DNA of 64,000 nucleotides from Sweltsa coloradensis (GCA_024449915.1 JAMZAV010000634.1:1-64000), one strand, 5' to 3'. Positions 25,500 through 36,460 are shown, numbered from the stretch's first letter. Translations and numbers: made by a program. The notes: generated from the letters alone by a model not told the origin.

Positions 25500-25900
25500 A
25501 AAAACACGCGACCACGTGAAGAAAGGAAATTAGTTCACGTGACTAGACTAGAGGGTGGTTCCACCGCAGTCGCGTCTCTCTCTCTTCCTTTCCTCTCCTC
25601 TCTCTGTGGAGGGAGGGTCGGACGCATTTAAAAACGAGTCTGCCACTTGCACCCTGCTAGTCTCATAGGAGAGATTCAAAATCGTATAGAGAAAGGCAAT
25701 ACAGCCCCCCACCCCCACCCCCGTTTTCGAAATGGATTTTGCGGAAACTGTCCTGGCACTTATTCAAAAAGATTTAACCAAAGTGAAGCACTAATTGGCA
25801 TTATTTCCTGTTCAAAAATTAAAGTTATTGCTACAAATAGTCCCCCCCCCCTCCCCCCGCCACACACACACAAAAATGGAAGTTGAATTCTCAAAATGTA
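25500..25900. other. Central unique part of the TIR element
   Basis: GC-richer, pyrimidine-rich sequence with C-runs at about 25706-25722 and 25842-25860 and a (CA)n patch. Frames of about 80 codons at 25380-25631 and 25647-25886 show no conserved features. No transposase signature (no recognisable DDE block). Confidence 0.5.
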
Positions 25901-26142
25901 TCCGGGCACTAAATCTCAAATTTTATTGAGCACTAGTTGCTGGAAAAAATCCAGAATTAGACCTACAATGGGGGGGGGGCAGCGTGAACTTGCCCCCCCC
26001 CCCATGTAAACATGCCTTTTTCTCGGAATCTATCCGAGCACTAATTCTCAAATTTTGCCAGAGTGTAGCACTAATTGAGCACTAATTGCTGACAAAAATC
26101 CAGAATTAGTGCTGAAGTGGGGGGGGCCAGGTTCACGGGTCT

Positions 26143-26825
26143 ACGAAGAAAAGTAAACAAAATCAAAAGAAGATAATACTACGGGGTGAAGATCTGGCCA
26201 TTGCAGAAGCATTTAAATACCTCGGAAGTATACTAACAAAGGACGCAAAAATAGATGCTGAAATATCAAGGAGAATTATATTAGCAGACAAATTTTACCA
26301 AAGTGTACGTAAACTATTATGGAAAGAAGAAATATCATCCAGGTGCAAGATGTTATTGTACAAAATGTATTTCCTCCCAATAATATCATATGCATCCGTG
26401 ACATGGACAATAGGAGGAAAGGAAGACAGCAGATTACAAGTTTAAGAAGTTCTGTAGCCTTAAAAAAATAGACAAGGTACGGAGCAAAACAATAAGAAAC
26501 AAACTAGGAGTGGAAAGTTTACGAAATAAAATAGGAAAAGAAAGACTTCGATGGTATGGGCACGTACGAAGAATGAAACAAGATAGAATACCAAGAAGAG
26601 AATTTGAACACACATGGGGGGGGAGTAAGAAGAGTTGGACGCCCAAGAGATAGATGGAGGGACCAAATAAAATGGAACATTGAAGAAAGAGGAAAATCAT
26701 GGGAAAGAATTAATGAAGAAAGACTCTGGAAGGATAGAAAGAAATGGAGAGAACTGGTAGAAATGCCTGTCATAGAAGACATCGAAGTAGATGAGGAGGT
26801 GTTGAGCCTGGCTAGCAAACACTGA
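26143..26825 (+). pseudogene. LINE reverse transcriptase, thumb and C-terminal part
   Basis: Directly after the right target duplication the interrupted frame resumes and contains FKYLGSILTKDAK (motif E-like) and the Y-x-x-[YF]-L-P-I-I-[ST]-Y-A stretch seen after RT cores. A one-base frameshift occurs at about 26440. The next frame carries ERLRWYGHVRRM, and after another shift in a G8 run at about 26616-26623, GRPRDRWRDQIKW and RDRKKW-type residues, the C-terminal signature common in many arthropod LINE polyproteins. The ORF ends at 26823-26825. Confidence 0.88.
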
Positions 26826-26893
26826 AAGTCCACAGCCCGAGAAATTGGTGATACGTCACCCCCCGACCTGACTTATGTTGGAACCGGGTGTTT

Positions 26894-26894
26894 G

Positions 26895-26981
<87 letters not shown>
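26894..26981 (+). repeat. (ATT)n tail of the LINE
   Basis: About 29 uninterrupted ATT triplets directly follow the LINE 3' UTR (ending GGAACCGGGTGTTTG). A trinucleotide tail is typical of RTE-like and some other LINEs. Poly-Ile, Tyr or Leu frames across it are artefacts. Confidence 0.95.
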
Positions 26982-27129
26982 TTATTGGATGTATTTCATA
27001 CAAACTCGGTTAAAACCGGAGCTAACATGTTGTACGGACTTACGTCAAGTACTTCCATGTGTACCTATTACATACATTATTACTTTGTCTTAACTCTAAC
27101 TAAAATAAGTCATTTATAAATTTGTAATA

Positions 27130-27244
27130 TTGTTTGTAGATGATGTTTTCTTTCTGCTGTGTACGGTCGTGGCCGATTTCTCGTCGCCATCCTAGCATTT
27201 GCTCTTCGGACTATGGGAAACCACGAAAACCATGTCAGGATGGA

Positions 27245-27316
<72 letters not shown>
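27130..27316 (+). mobile_element. Second retroelement 3' end with (ATT)n tail
   Basis: Sequence with TGCTGTGTACGGTCGTGGCC and CCATGTCAGGATGGA runs straight into a ~72 bp (ATT)n tract at 27244-27316, the same layout as the LINE tail 260 bp upstream but with an unrelated 3' UTR. Probably a truncated LINE or SINE. No coding remnant is visible. Confidence 0.5.
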
Positions 27317-28284
27317 TTATTTCAGTTTACGTTATCGTTTCCCTCAATTTAAGCCATATTGAAATAGTGTTTCTCTTGTAAAGAGACGTGTGTAGATTTT
27401 CAGTGAACATTCACACATGATTCATTATAACCATACAAATGCAAGCCTCATGAATTGAAGTTTGTATGGATGTAATGAAACGAGAATCACTCGCAAAGTC
27501 TGTCTGGTGCGATTTCAATTCCAAAGACGCGATTCCACCAAACATCTCGCGACAATTCAAAAGCCGTCGCGCTTTGCCTTATTTTAGTACCTTGTGTATA
27601 AGCTGCAAAGCTGCAAACACACCCTCGAACACTTCGCTTTCTCAGATGAATAGTCTTAAAATATAATTTACAAGACGAATGTCTCCTCAATCGTTTCAGA
27701 CCCAAAGCAGATTGACTTTAAGGGGCGGCTTAAGCGACCATGATCAACAGTAGCTAGCGATTCCAGGAGACGTGTGCGGTGGCCGTGATTGAGAGATCTA
27801 GTAGACCGTGGTCGGATAGATAGATTCGTTGCTGCTAAGAAACAGACAGACGTAATTGTTTTCATAATGCCAGACGAAACACCAATCTAAGACAATGGTG
27901 ATTGCTGATGCGTTGCGTCTTGTGTTCAACGACACGAATCGAGACAGAACGTCGTAGTATATGAAATAAGGTGGAAGGAACTAGGGCTAGACGAACACTA
28001 TTAAAAGTCACGTTAATGGATAAGCATTTTTAGTTATGTTCAACAATCTTACTTTTCTATGATGTTACTTCAGTTTCGATTGACCATTGTTGACATTTTA
28101 TTATACTTTAGAAGTTCAAACGAGTATGTATCACAATATCAACCTATAAAAATACAGAACAGCCCCAAAAAGTGTTTTGATAAAATATCAACGTGTATTG
28201 CTGTATTTAATTTAAAAAGTTACGTAGTACGATTTTTACGAAAAATGTTTTATTTGTTTTCAATGAAAATGTGTAACTGTCCGG
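27317..28284. other. Non-coding stretch
   Basis: No recognisable gene or repeat. A 66-codon frame at 27466-27666 and a 78-codon frame at 28059-28295 lack family features. Confidence 0.4.
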
Positions 28285-28458
28285 TCTTAGTTTAGATATC
28301 TCGCATGTTGCCTCAAAATGTCAATAAGATCGGATTAGTCTTTTTGTCTCTCTTGTCTGGTAAAGAGAGAACAAACACGTAACAAAGCGTTGAAAATCGC
28401 CCATGCGTAGTCAAATTGATGCCTTTGTTTCGCTTGCCTCTTAACTACGCTCATCCAA
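28285..28458 (-). mobile_element. Helentron-like element, 5' fragment
   Basis: On the minus strand it begins TTGGATGAGCGTAGTTAAG and continues into the family phrase GAACAAACACG / AGAGAGAACAAAC and CAATAAGATCGGATTAG (plus-strand reading). Only the 5' terminal ~170 bp are recognisable. The 3' hairpin and CTAG end are missing. Confidence 0.5.
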
Positions 28459-29967
28459 TTAAATTATTATCCTAATTTATGAGGATAAATTAGTGTAGTT
28501 AATCGCATCTTTAGCCTTACTTACCTATTAGCGGTTCCTACATTAACCGGAGCTGCTAGGAGCTGAAATAATAAAGACCGAGGCATCCACTCAAGCAACG
28601 ATTCTCCTAGTTCATCCCAATGTTAAAGCGAAGAACAATTTGTATTGCGTTGAAGCCATTTACCATTGCAATTTACTGTATTTTATTTGCCGCATAAAAC
28701 ATTCCGGCAACGCTTTTAGAACCCTCTCTTACGTTTAGAGGAAACGTTTTCTAAAAGCTTTGATGTTTGAAGTGATATAACACGATGCAGTTCTATCATT
28801 GAGTATTACTCAACGGTTGCATCTGCCTGTTTTATCTAGAATTTCAGGACAACTTGACACGAAGGAAAAATATCTTGTAAATTTTGTATAAAGCTATTAT
28901 TTTTCTATGTGGTGAATGGATGTTGTATGATCTTCAATAAATACAACAATGTAACGTTCTTTGCGTGATAATTTCTGAGAATCGTGGGGTTTAATAAAGT
29001 TAGGTCTATGCCTTATCCACACGTTATCGGCTCAAATTCCATAATCTGCAAGAAAATATGCATTGACTGTAAGTGTTTATGGATAATCTTACTCGGTTAA
29101 GCCATCAATGTTTTTCTCTCTTAATTTGGTTGTACACCTAGTTACTTGCATGAGCAAAGCCAATAGTTAGTTATAAACCACTGGCTAGATGAACTATAGA
29201 CGATCAGATAAACGACAACATTTTTCTACACCACGCACCACTGAAGTTATGCTTACAAGAACCGTTACAAAATTAATCTGTGCGTAAATGCGTTTAAGCA
29301 TTCTTAGGCTGTGTCGCAGACTTTAAATGTATTCAATGTGTTTAACAGTGTCAGAAAATACAGGAGGCACGAAAAACGTCAGAGAAATAAATATACTGAA
29401 CTCAATCTTTAGATTCTTCCCACACAGAATGATGTTGCGCCAGCATACAGATGTGTTTTCTTTTAACATTATTTTATAACCCCCCACCAGAATATTTATT
29501 ATTGTCTCTCTCTTCCTCTTTCCTCTACAATCTTATCTATGTTGCAATCATGCGATTTACATTTAATGCGTTTCATTTTTCATGTGAATTTATTGCAAAC
29601 ATATTTTCCAAATTTTTCCAGTTTTCGTAGTAGGTTTTAGGAAATAACTAATGCATATATCTACGGTTGATGAGATAATAGCCTCTTTTACACTATGACT
29701 ATATACACAGCATAACACGTCGGGACGTAAGATAGTGTGTGTATCCATGGATAGCTCAAGATACACAAACTTAAGCAGTAACATCAAACCTCTCACAATC
29801 TGCTAATAATAGTATTGCGGTTTTGTTTCATTTTGTTACGCGTTTAAAGTAAGGTATCGGGTTGAATCGCCACGTAAGATTTTTTCTTACAGTTATTGAT
29901 TTCTATACATCTTATCTGCGTGGCACTTTTTTCACATTACACAGATATCTAATAAAGTTGTTTATAA
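28459..29967. other. Non-coding stretch
   Basis: AT-rich, no exon or known repeat identified on either strand. Confidence 0.4.
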
Positions 29968-30711
29968 CTAGGAAAACGCTTAAGTCCCGCCGCGTTGTTG
30001 GATGAGCGTAATTGGTGCATTGAGCTGCCATGTGTTATGCGAATTTTCTGTTGTTCTGTGGCAAAATCATTACTAAGTTGAAATTTTTTAATTAAATTAA
30101 ATTAATTAAAAATAACTTAATTTTAATTTTTTTAATAAATCGTAATTGTTAAAAAAAATCGTAAATTGCGATTTTATAAGAAATTTTCTCGATTGCGCTC
30201 AATTTTACACTAATATATTAATTCATAAGAAAAGGTTCTGCGAAAAAATCATTACAACGGATAAAAGCATGTAGTGTTAATAGTCAAAGAATTGTTCAAA
30301 AAAAGAAAAAACTGTAAATATTTGTAATCGAAAATATTTTTTCAATTGCACTCAATTTCACAAAATATCTTAATTCTAAAATTAAGGTTCTCGTGTCATA
30401 AATCATTAAAATTGAACAATAAAGCAATTTAGTGTTTTAGTAGAAGAATTTTGATAAAATGAAAAAAATCGTAAATGGATTTTTATGAGAAAAAATTTCA
30501 TTGCGCTAAAACGTGGGAGTTCTAAGTTCGTAGATTGTCGAAGGCCTCCAAAAATTTCATCGCGAAATCGGATACGTTTACATCCGAAATCGTGTGGACA
30601 AACAGAAAAATTACAAAAAAAAAATAAAAAAAAAAAAAAAAAAAAAAAAAACTCCGGATTTTTTCTCCAGTTAGTGAATGAATCTTCGCTTCGCTCGTGA
30701 CTTTTCATCAC
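29968..30711 (-). mobile_element. Helentron-like element, copy B (subfamily 1)
   Basis: The plus strand starts with CTAGGAAAACGCTTAAGTCC and GTTGTTGGATGAGCGTAATT; the far end has CTTCGCTTCGCTCGTGACTT, a mutated version of the family terminus. Inside are two to three diverged copies of a ~155 bp unit (phrases AAGGTTCT..GAAAAAATCATT and TTGCGCTCAA) and an A-run at 30619-30650. Same subfamily as copies C and D. Confidence 0.62.
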
Positions 30712-31920
30712 AAAGAACTAAAATACAAGTTAACAGAAAAACATGCACATTTCACGTAAAAAATCAAATTTCGCATCCAAAGCTCGTATTCCAAGTATGG
30801 GCACCTCCATGCCTAGCACGCTAAACGCAATGTCACCGTTAAGCCCGTGTGTCAGGCCATATCTCCGTCTCCATCTCACTAAAGCCATCCCATCTTTTCC
30901 CTACCCGTAAAGTTCTTGTTCACAGGCAAGAATGGCGATTACCTCATGCAAAACACACGGGTGGCGAACAATAAACCTAATTCGGGCAGTCTTGGAAGTG
31001 TGCGCCGGTGTAAGCGCGGGCACAAGGGCGGGCTTAAACGCTCGCTATTCTCCGTGTGAATGTGGGTCTGCGCGGGTCAGGAGTCCCCCACGGAGCAATG
31101 AAATATGCTAATCTAGCACCAGCCACGCGGTTCTTACCAGAAACTGTGCAGTGTGAGCTTACACGGTCCAGCAGTTTCAAGATTTAGCCAACAGTCTTGT
31201 AAATTATGTTTAATGAAGAACTAATCATTTCTAAAGGTGTACATCCCGCGTCCAAACACGTAGCATCTCGGTTCATGATGGGAAAGCTGGAGTCGGAATC
31301 TAAAATCTAAATGCAATAAAACTAAAAGCACGTGGTTGGTTACGGATAAAGTGTGCACGTTTTGCATGTGCTCGTATTGGGACAGTCAGGCTACTAGGTT
31401 TAACTCAAAACACGTTAAGCGAATGTAGTAGTTTAAGTTTGAATATAACCTGTAGCACGTGCTATAGTGGACGCTATACTATTACAGTATTAGTATATAG
31501 CTCCGGGTCTGTTCAGCGTCACATATGCGTAACCCAAACCCAAATGTGTTTGTAATTTTGTTATTATTTATAGACTACTTTGCTGCAGCATTATGCCTAC
31601 TGATATTTTATACAAACCGATTCTTGCTAAAACAACAATATTCAAATTAAAACGTGGTATAATTCATTTGTCAAACTATTCCAAATGCATTATCTGCAAT
31701 CAACATTCAATAAATCACTGTTTACACACAATGTATAATGAAAACATTATTGTCACGATGTTTGGTTTTGGTAATGTTAATATTGCTTTCAAGATTAACA
31801 TGATGGTAATAAATGATAATTCCTTGAATGTTTGAATGCCAAACTTTGTTTATTTTCCAAATAGAACAGTTTGCATTAATTGTCATGAACAGCTATTCAA
31901 GTCTTTCTAATCTTGAAATG
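30712..31920. other. Non-coding stretch with a GC-richer island
   Basis: Between about 30790 and 31150 the base composition rises in GC and CpG compared with the flanks, about 1.3 kb upstream of the first NOS exon seen here. No exon with NOS-like residues could be found in it. It could be a promoter or first-exon region, but this is only suggested by composition. Confidence 0.3.
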
Positions 31921-31925
31921 GGAAT

Positions 31926-31956
31926 TTTTTATTTATTTATTTATTTATTAATTAAT

Positions 31957-31993
<37 letters not shown>

Positions 31994-32010
31994 TTTATTT
32001 ATTATTTAAC
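31926..32010. repeat. (TTTA)n microsatellite
   Basis: About twenty ATTT/TTTA tetranucleotides with minor interruptions, possibly the tail of an eroded retroelement. Confidence 0.93.
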
Positions 32011-32354
32011 GTCTATCTTATTCAGATCAAAAACTGATTTAAAAAGGAGGACAACTAAATAAATCTAATTACATAGATGCAGACACAACAATGAACTACA
32101 GTAAGTAAATTTAAAATATGAATTATTACAACAACAATGTATGAAAACACAATAATATTGGTACCAAATTCAAAAAGGATATTAAATGAAATTAATATTT
32201 AACCAAATAATAAAAAGGGGGAACAAGATAAAAGGAAAGGAAAAAAAATAAGAAAAAATCGTCAAAAAATAACTAAATGAAAAAAACTGATTAATTAGAC
32301 ATATAAATCAGGATTATTAAATCATCTAAATGTGTGTGTGACTGTGTGTGACAG

Positions 32355-32517
32355 GGCGGACAGCGTGCCACACCAGGCCCGGTGGCTTCAGGTGCAGAAA
32401 GAGATCCAGTCAACCGGAGTCTACCAACTCACAGAGACGGAGCTAGTTTACGGAGCCAAGCTCGCCTGGCGAAACTCCGTACGCTGCATTGGACGCATCC
32501 AGTGGTCGAAACTTCAG
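32355..32517 (+). CDS. NOS: Nitric oxide synthase exon: heme-thiolate region
   Basis: NOS makes NO and citrulline from L-arginine, O2 and NADPH. This exon (one base plus 54 codons) encodes [28 protein letters not shown] and [13 protein letters not shown]. The Cys in RCIGR is the proximal heme ligand of the oxygenase domain. The acceptor is an unusual GT-rich tract ending ACAG|G; the donor CAG|GTAAGT is consensus. It ends in phase 0, matching the next exon. Residues follow insect NOS more closely than vertebrate NOS. Exons for the N-terminal part (zinc Cys pair, start codon) must lie upstream but were not found between 8.9 and 32.3 kb. Confidence 0.97.
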
Positions 32518-33164
32518 GTAAGTTTGCAAACAAGAGGTCTTTAACAAATCTTAGTACTTGTACAACATTTTCATTTTCATTGTTTTCTTGTCATGTCAAC
32601 GTTTTGCTTGACTTTGTTTTCAGTGGGTTTGTGATGGTTTGTGTGAAGCTTGAATCTTGGATTGAAGCTAGATTTTCAGTCCAGTTACGGTTGGAGTAAT
32701 AAAATTAGGTGTGTGGTTCGCAGTGGCTCATACGGTTGGACCTCCAAGTTTTAACATCCACAATATGTTCGTTCCAAACCAGCCTTGAGCAATCTTCTTC
32801 TTACTTCCCTTCTTGCTTATCCATCACTGCTCATCGTCCCACGCAGGATTATAGTGTGGAGTGGAGAAGATCTCAAACAACAAGAATATTCCAGTCAAAT
32901 TGATGGAGAATTTCAATCTTACTATTTGCGAGTTGTGTTGAGGAAGGTACACGTCCTGATAATGGTGAAAATCATTAGTTATTCGAAGCTAGGTGCTAAC
33001 TTGCGAGAAGAGCGAGTTTTTTCGTTTACGTTTCACTATACTCTCGAACACCGAAGTCAAGCAGAATCGGGCGTGGTCAGGGGTAGAGTGGGTGACCGCT
33101 CTGCCCTGAAACTCACGTACATTGCTGGTGGTTAGAGCAGATGGAGGTGGATGGATGGATGGAG

Positions 33165-33450
33165 ATGGAGCTAGTGTAACGGCTTCGTTCTCCTCGACGT
33201 CTGCTCGGCAGTGCGGGCTAGTGGAGGATCCTATATGACTGTCAAAGTTACACCGTCCTTCGGATGGACGTTAAGCCGTTGGTCCCCATGGTACTTTTCG
33301 AAAGGAGTACCTAGGCTACGTGCTAGTACCGGGTTTCCCCTCCTACCTTCCGTTCATACTTCATCCTCATCTATCACCTCACCACTCATCGTCTCGAATA
33401 GCCAAAGTGCATTAATATGAGACGTTAAGCAATATCCAATCAATCAATCA
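33165..33450 (+). mobile_element. Retroelement 3' end with (AATC)n tail
   Basis: Contains the hairpin phrase CCGTCCTTCGGATGGACGTT followed by AAGCCGTTGGTCCCC and ends in GACGTTAAGCAATATCCAAT and repeated CAAT. This combination is familiar from SINE/LINE 3' ends scattered through arthropod and other invertebrate genomes. The left limit is approximate. Confidence 0.55.
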
Positions 33451-35409
33451 TTTTCGCTATTCCACGTGAATGAAAACAAGAACATTTCATGTGATCTATG
33501 TAAGTTAGCTCGACTAGTACGTGGATTATTCTTTTTCTTATCAATATCGTTCCCCAGAGTATGATCTGCACTAGTTAAGTCGAGCACTAAATCGTATGCT
33601 CCCCGTGTTTATTGACCACATATCTTTTATAGCACTTCGTGTGGTTGAAACCATGTGTACTGGCGTAACGAGAGGCTTAACCTAAATACACCATGCCGAA
33701 GTGCATACTTACACGTCCGAGATCTCTAAAGTGAGGGTTTCAGTCTGATTGAAGAGCAGAACGGTTTGAGCGCTGTGTTTCTGTTTGATGAGCAATCTGC
33801 TCGATTATTAATATAACATAAAACTGAGTGGTAAGTAAGTCACTTCAAGTTTGTTTGTTTCGAAGTGGATTTATGATCGTTCTCTTGTAATGAATTCTTG
33901 AGGTGAATTGTCTCTCTCGTTGCAGAGCTTGCGCCCTCTCACAAAAGTTGGAATCTCGATACTTAAATATTGATAGTTGAATGTATGTGTTTGAAGCAAT
34001 CCGATGTTGCATCGAGTAGGCTTAGCTTTAAGTATATATATCCAAACCCGCAATACCCAGCTCACCACGTGTAACATCACACGCGTTTCACTTCTTCACT
34101 TCTTGCAGAATACTATAAAATCATGGCAAGCTGCTAAACCATGCAGGTACTATCGCACTACGCCTAAAGGTGACGCCTGATGCGATTGGAAATTCGAAAC
34201 AAACAGATGATCCGCACGAGCGGCGCAGAAAAACCTATAGACAGAGGCGTTCTGTTTTTCATTTCATTCCATAAAATTATTTACGTATACTTGAATCATT
34301 TACGAATCTCAAAATATGTTTTCACATAATATTATTATGAATGATCCACTCATTATTTGATTTATTCAACGTTTTCTTAAATAAACTCTTGACTTTTAAG
34401 TTAACACCCATATTTACCCGATATAATATTCTCCCATGTAGTACAATACTCCTGTGACCATATTCTTAAGTGGTTTTGAAATATAGCATGTTATACTATT
34501 TTCCGCATGTGACGGCAGTTTGGTTGTATGAATTCATTCTTCATAGCGATTGGCCTCAATGAATTCAGGGGAAGTCGTCAAAGTTAATCTGAATCTATAT
34601 TGTCAGCTCACAAATGAACCCCACACACAGTCATGGTTGTATTCAAAGTGTCAACATGAAGTAACATGGTATAGTATCAAATGAGCTTCTTTCTCTCTGA
34701 CTGCAGGTTGGGGTTACCTCGCGAATGCACACGCGCACGAATGCACCCACCCAGTAATGAAGCTCTTGTCCACCCTGCACGTTCAACCAGTTTCACAATT
34801 ACCTCACGAGAGAGGGTATTGCCGGCCAATGTACTTACACTTCCACTCCCGCAATCATCATTACCAACCTTTAGAAATCCAACTAGGAAACATAAGTGCG
34901 CACATCATATTTAGTGGAGCATATATTCTACTCGAGACTATTACTAACATCAGATGCGCATGGGAATACTCGAGCGTCGGACTTATGTGAATGGGGGGGA
35001 GGTGGTTGTTTGTTTGAACGCCTTAATCAGATCAAAATACTCCTGTGCTGTTTGGGTAATAAGGTTTGCGAGCAGAGCTCCCTTATCTAAGGGAAACACG
35101 TCGCATTGTTACATTCTTTTTACTGCCTGTTACTCAGAAGTGAATCAAAATGACGGATACGGAGCTGTTACTCGCGCCGTGTGAGAGAATGAGATCGCTT
35201 GTTCATTGCTTTTCATTCGCTCGCGAGAAACGGAGGAGAAAATAGTTTGATACACCTGGAAGAGCATCCGGTCGGTTTGTCGTTTATCTTCGGGGGTTTC
35301 TGCCTTCATGAAGTAAAGTTGTGGCAACGATTCATGTTGTTTTAATTAGTCGTTTGAATACTCGATTATTAAAACTTATACTTCAATAGCTAAAACAGTA
35401 CTTGTCTAT

Positions 35410-35640
35410 TTCATTAATCGGGAAACACTCCCGTAGGTGTAATAGATTTTATGTAAATCAATCCAGAAATTATAAAAATCCATCTCAGCGGTGTATCGAA
35501 CCCCGGTCTCCCGATTGTCGGTCGAGTGCTTTACCCTTAAGCTACCGAGACGGCATAATCTATCATAATAAATCGGATTACCGGGTTTCATTTAAACTGA
35601 GATGGATTTTTTTAATTTCTAGATAGAATTCTTCTAGTTA
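35410..35640 (-). repeat. tRNA-like fold-back element
   Basis: The minus strand (35553 to about 35478) reads as a tRNA-like sequence with an A box (TAGCTTAAGGG) and B box (GGTTCGATACA). It is flanked by inverted sequence: TAAAAATCCATCTCAG on the left (about 35471-35488) and CTGAGATGGATTTTTTTAAT on the right (about 35597-35616). At 35415-35442 stands the hairpin motif CGGGAAACACTCCCG followed by TAGGTGTAAT, shared with elements at 40978 and 55905. Probably a SINE-derived element rather than a functional tRNA. Confidence 0.6.
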
Positions 35641-36012
35641 AGTAAGTAAGTAATTTTTATTAATTTGAGACTGATACAGAGTAAAAGTATAACACATCCA
35701 CATATTCTCTAAATAGAGAGATACGTGTACATTCAATACTATATTATATATATTATAGTACCGGTAAACAAACAAATAATATTGGCCTATGAATTAAATT
35801 TTGTGTAGACATGTTTTGTTATTCCTTATATTCATATACTATGATAAATTACTTATGTAATATATAATACCGATATAATTACAATAATTACTAATTAATT
35901 CGTAAATTATGACGACCTTAGGGAGTATAATACGCTCGACGCAGCTCCTTCCTCCACTTCAAAAATCAGTTTACGGCGTCAGTCATACTTCAAGCAAATT
36001 TCAATCTGCTTA

Positions 36013-36027
36013 CCCGGCACCTCCACC
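36013..36027 (-). repeat. Dispersed motif GGTGGAGGTGCCGGG
   Basis: This 15 bp word (or its complement) recurs at 38815, 48437, 55726 and 59219 with at most two changes, and as a weaker form at 53560, always next to AAA/TTT-rich sequence. It probably marks one end of a short transposable element. Confidence 0.5.
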
Positions 36028-36337
36028 AAATTTGGCGTTAGATTTAAAACGCCAAGCTCGTTGAATTTAAATGTAATTTTTTGCTTCAAATCGAATACTG
36101 ATACAAATAATATTTTTTGCGACATACAGTTTAACGCAATGAAGGGTAAATCTGTACAAACACTATTCGTTCTAAAATTATAGTAATTAATATTTTCTCT
36201 ACGCGGTCCCTGAAATGATGTTTGTGTCTCCGTGTTTAAATTAAGATCTATAAGTAAAACAAATGTGTATATCTATTTTTTATTTTTTATTTTTACAAAG
36301 TTATGTCAGGTCAGCTAACTAAACACCAATTCTTCGT

Positions 36338-36460
36338 TTGCGTCGGGGCCTACAGGGTTGGCTTGGTCGCTTTGATCTACTGTCCCCCACTGAAAATCAG
36401 TTATATAACTGAGTGGGTAGACTCTAAATACAGTGTATTTATTTATTTTATTTATTTTAT
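36338..36460 (+). mobile_element. Retroelement 3' end (family 'GCGTCGGGGCC'), copy 1
   Basis: TTGCGTCGGGGCCTACAGGG, TGGCTTGGTCGCTTTGA, CTGTCCCCCACT and ACTGAGTGGGTAGACTCTAA match the copy at 49349-49460 at about 90%. An AT-rich (TTTAT)n tail follows. Likely a SINE or LINE 3' end. Confidence 0.7.

Larger units (their letters stand above)
24333..26142. mobile_element. Terminal-inverted-repeat DNA transposon (non-autonomous), 1.8 kb
   Basis: Ends are inverted: the left begins GGGTCCGTGAACCTGGCC and the right ends GGCCAGGTTCACGGGTCT. Inverted repeats extend about 240-270 bp (24333-24600 and about 25905-26142) and are almost identical over the outer ~175 bp. Each arm contains two tandem ~140 bp units with TTCTGGATTTTTG, CAATTAGTGCTCAATTAGTG and a G- or C-run. 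A third, truncated unit sits at about 25450-25500. The 9 bp target duplication fits Mutator/MULE-like or Merlin-like transposition; which one is unknown. No transposase is encoded. A second LINE fragment lies inside (24655-25450). Confidence 0.9.
20040..26981 (+). mobile_element. Non-LTR retrotransposon (LINE), front part decayed, interrupted by a DNA transposon
   Basis: The readable part starts at about 23556 with a reverse transcriptase and runs through a C-terminal region to a stop at 26823-26825, a ~70 bp 3' UTR and an (ATT)n tail. It is split at 24332 by a nested element (24333-26142). Upstream, 20040-23555 is strongly A/G-rich on the + strand, as expected for the sense strand of an AT-rich LINE, but frames are broken at almost every homopolymer. 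A possible endonuclease trace is KAILIGDLWGKTQ (about 21321-21360), similar to the I-[LI]-x-G-D-F-N of APE-type endonucleases. The short 3' UTR and trinucleotide tail fit RTE-like LINEs, but the clade is uncertain and the 5' limit is a guess. Confidence 0.7.

Noticed and set aside
26892..27381. Several 60-75 codon frames of poly-Ile, poly-Leu or poly-Tyr
   Set aside because: They are the three frames of the (ATT)n tracts and not genes.
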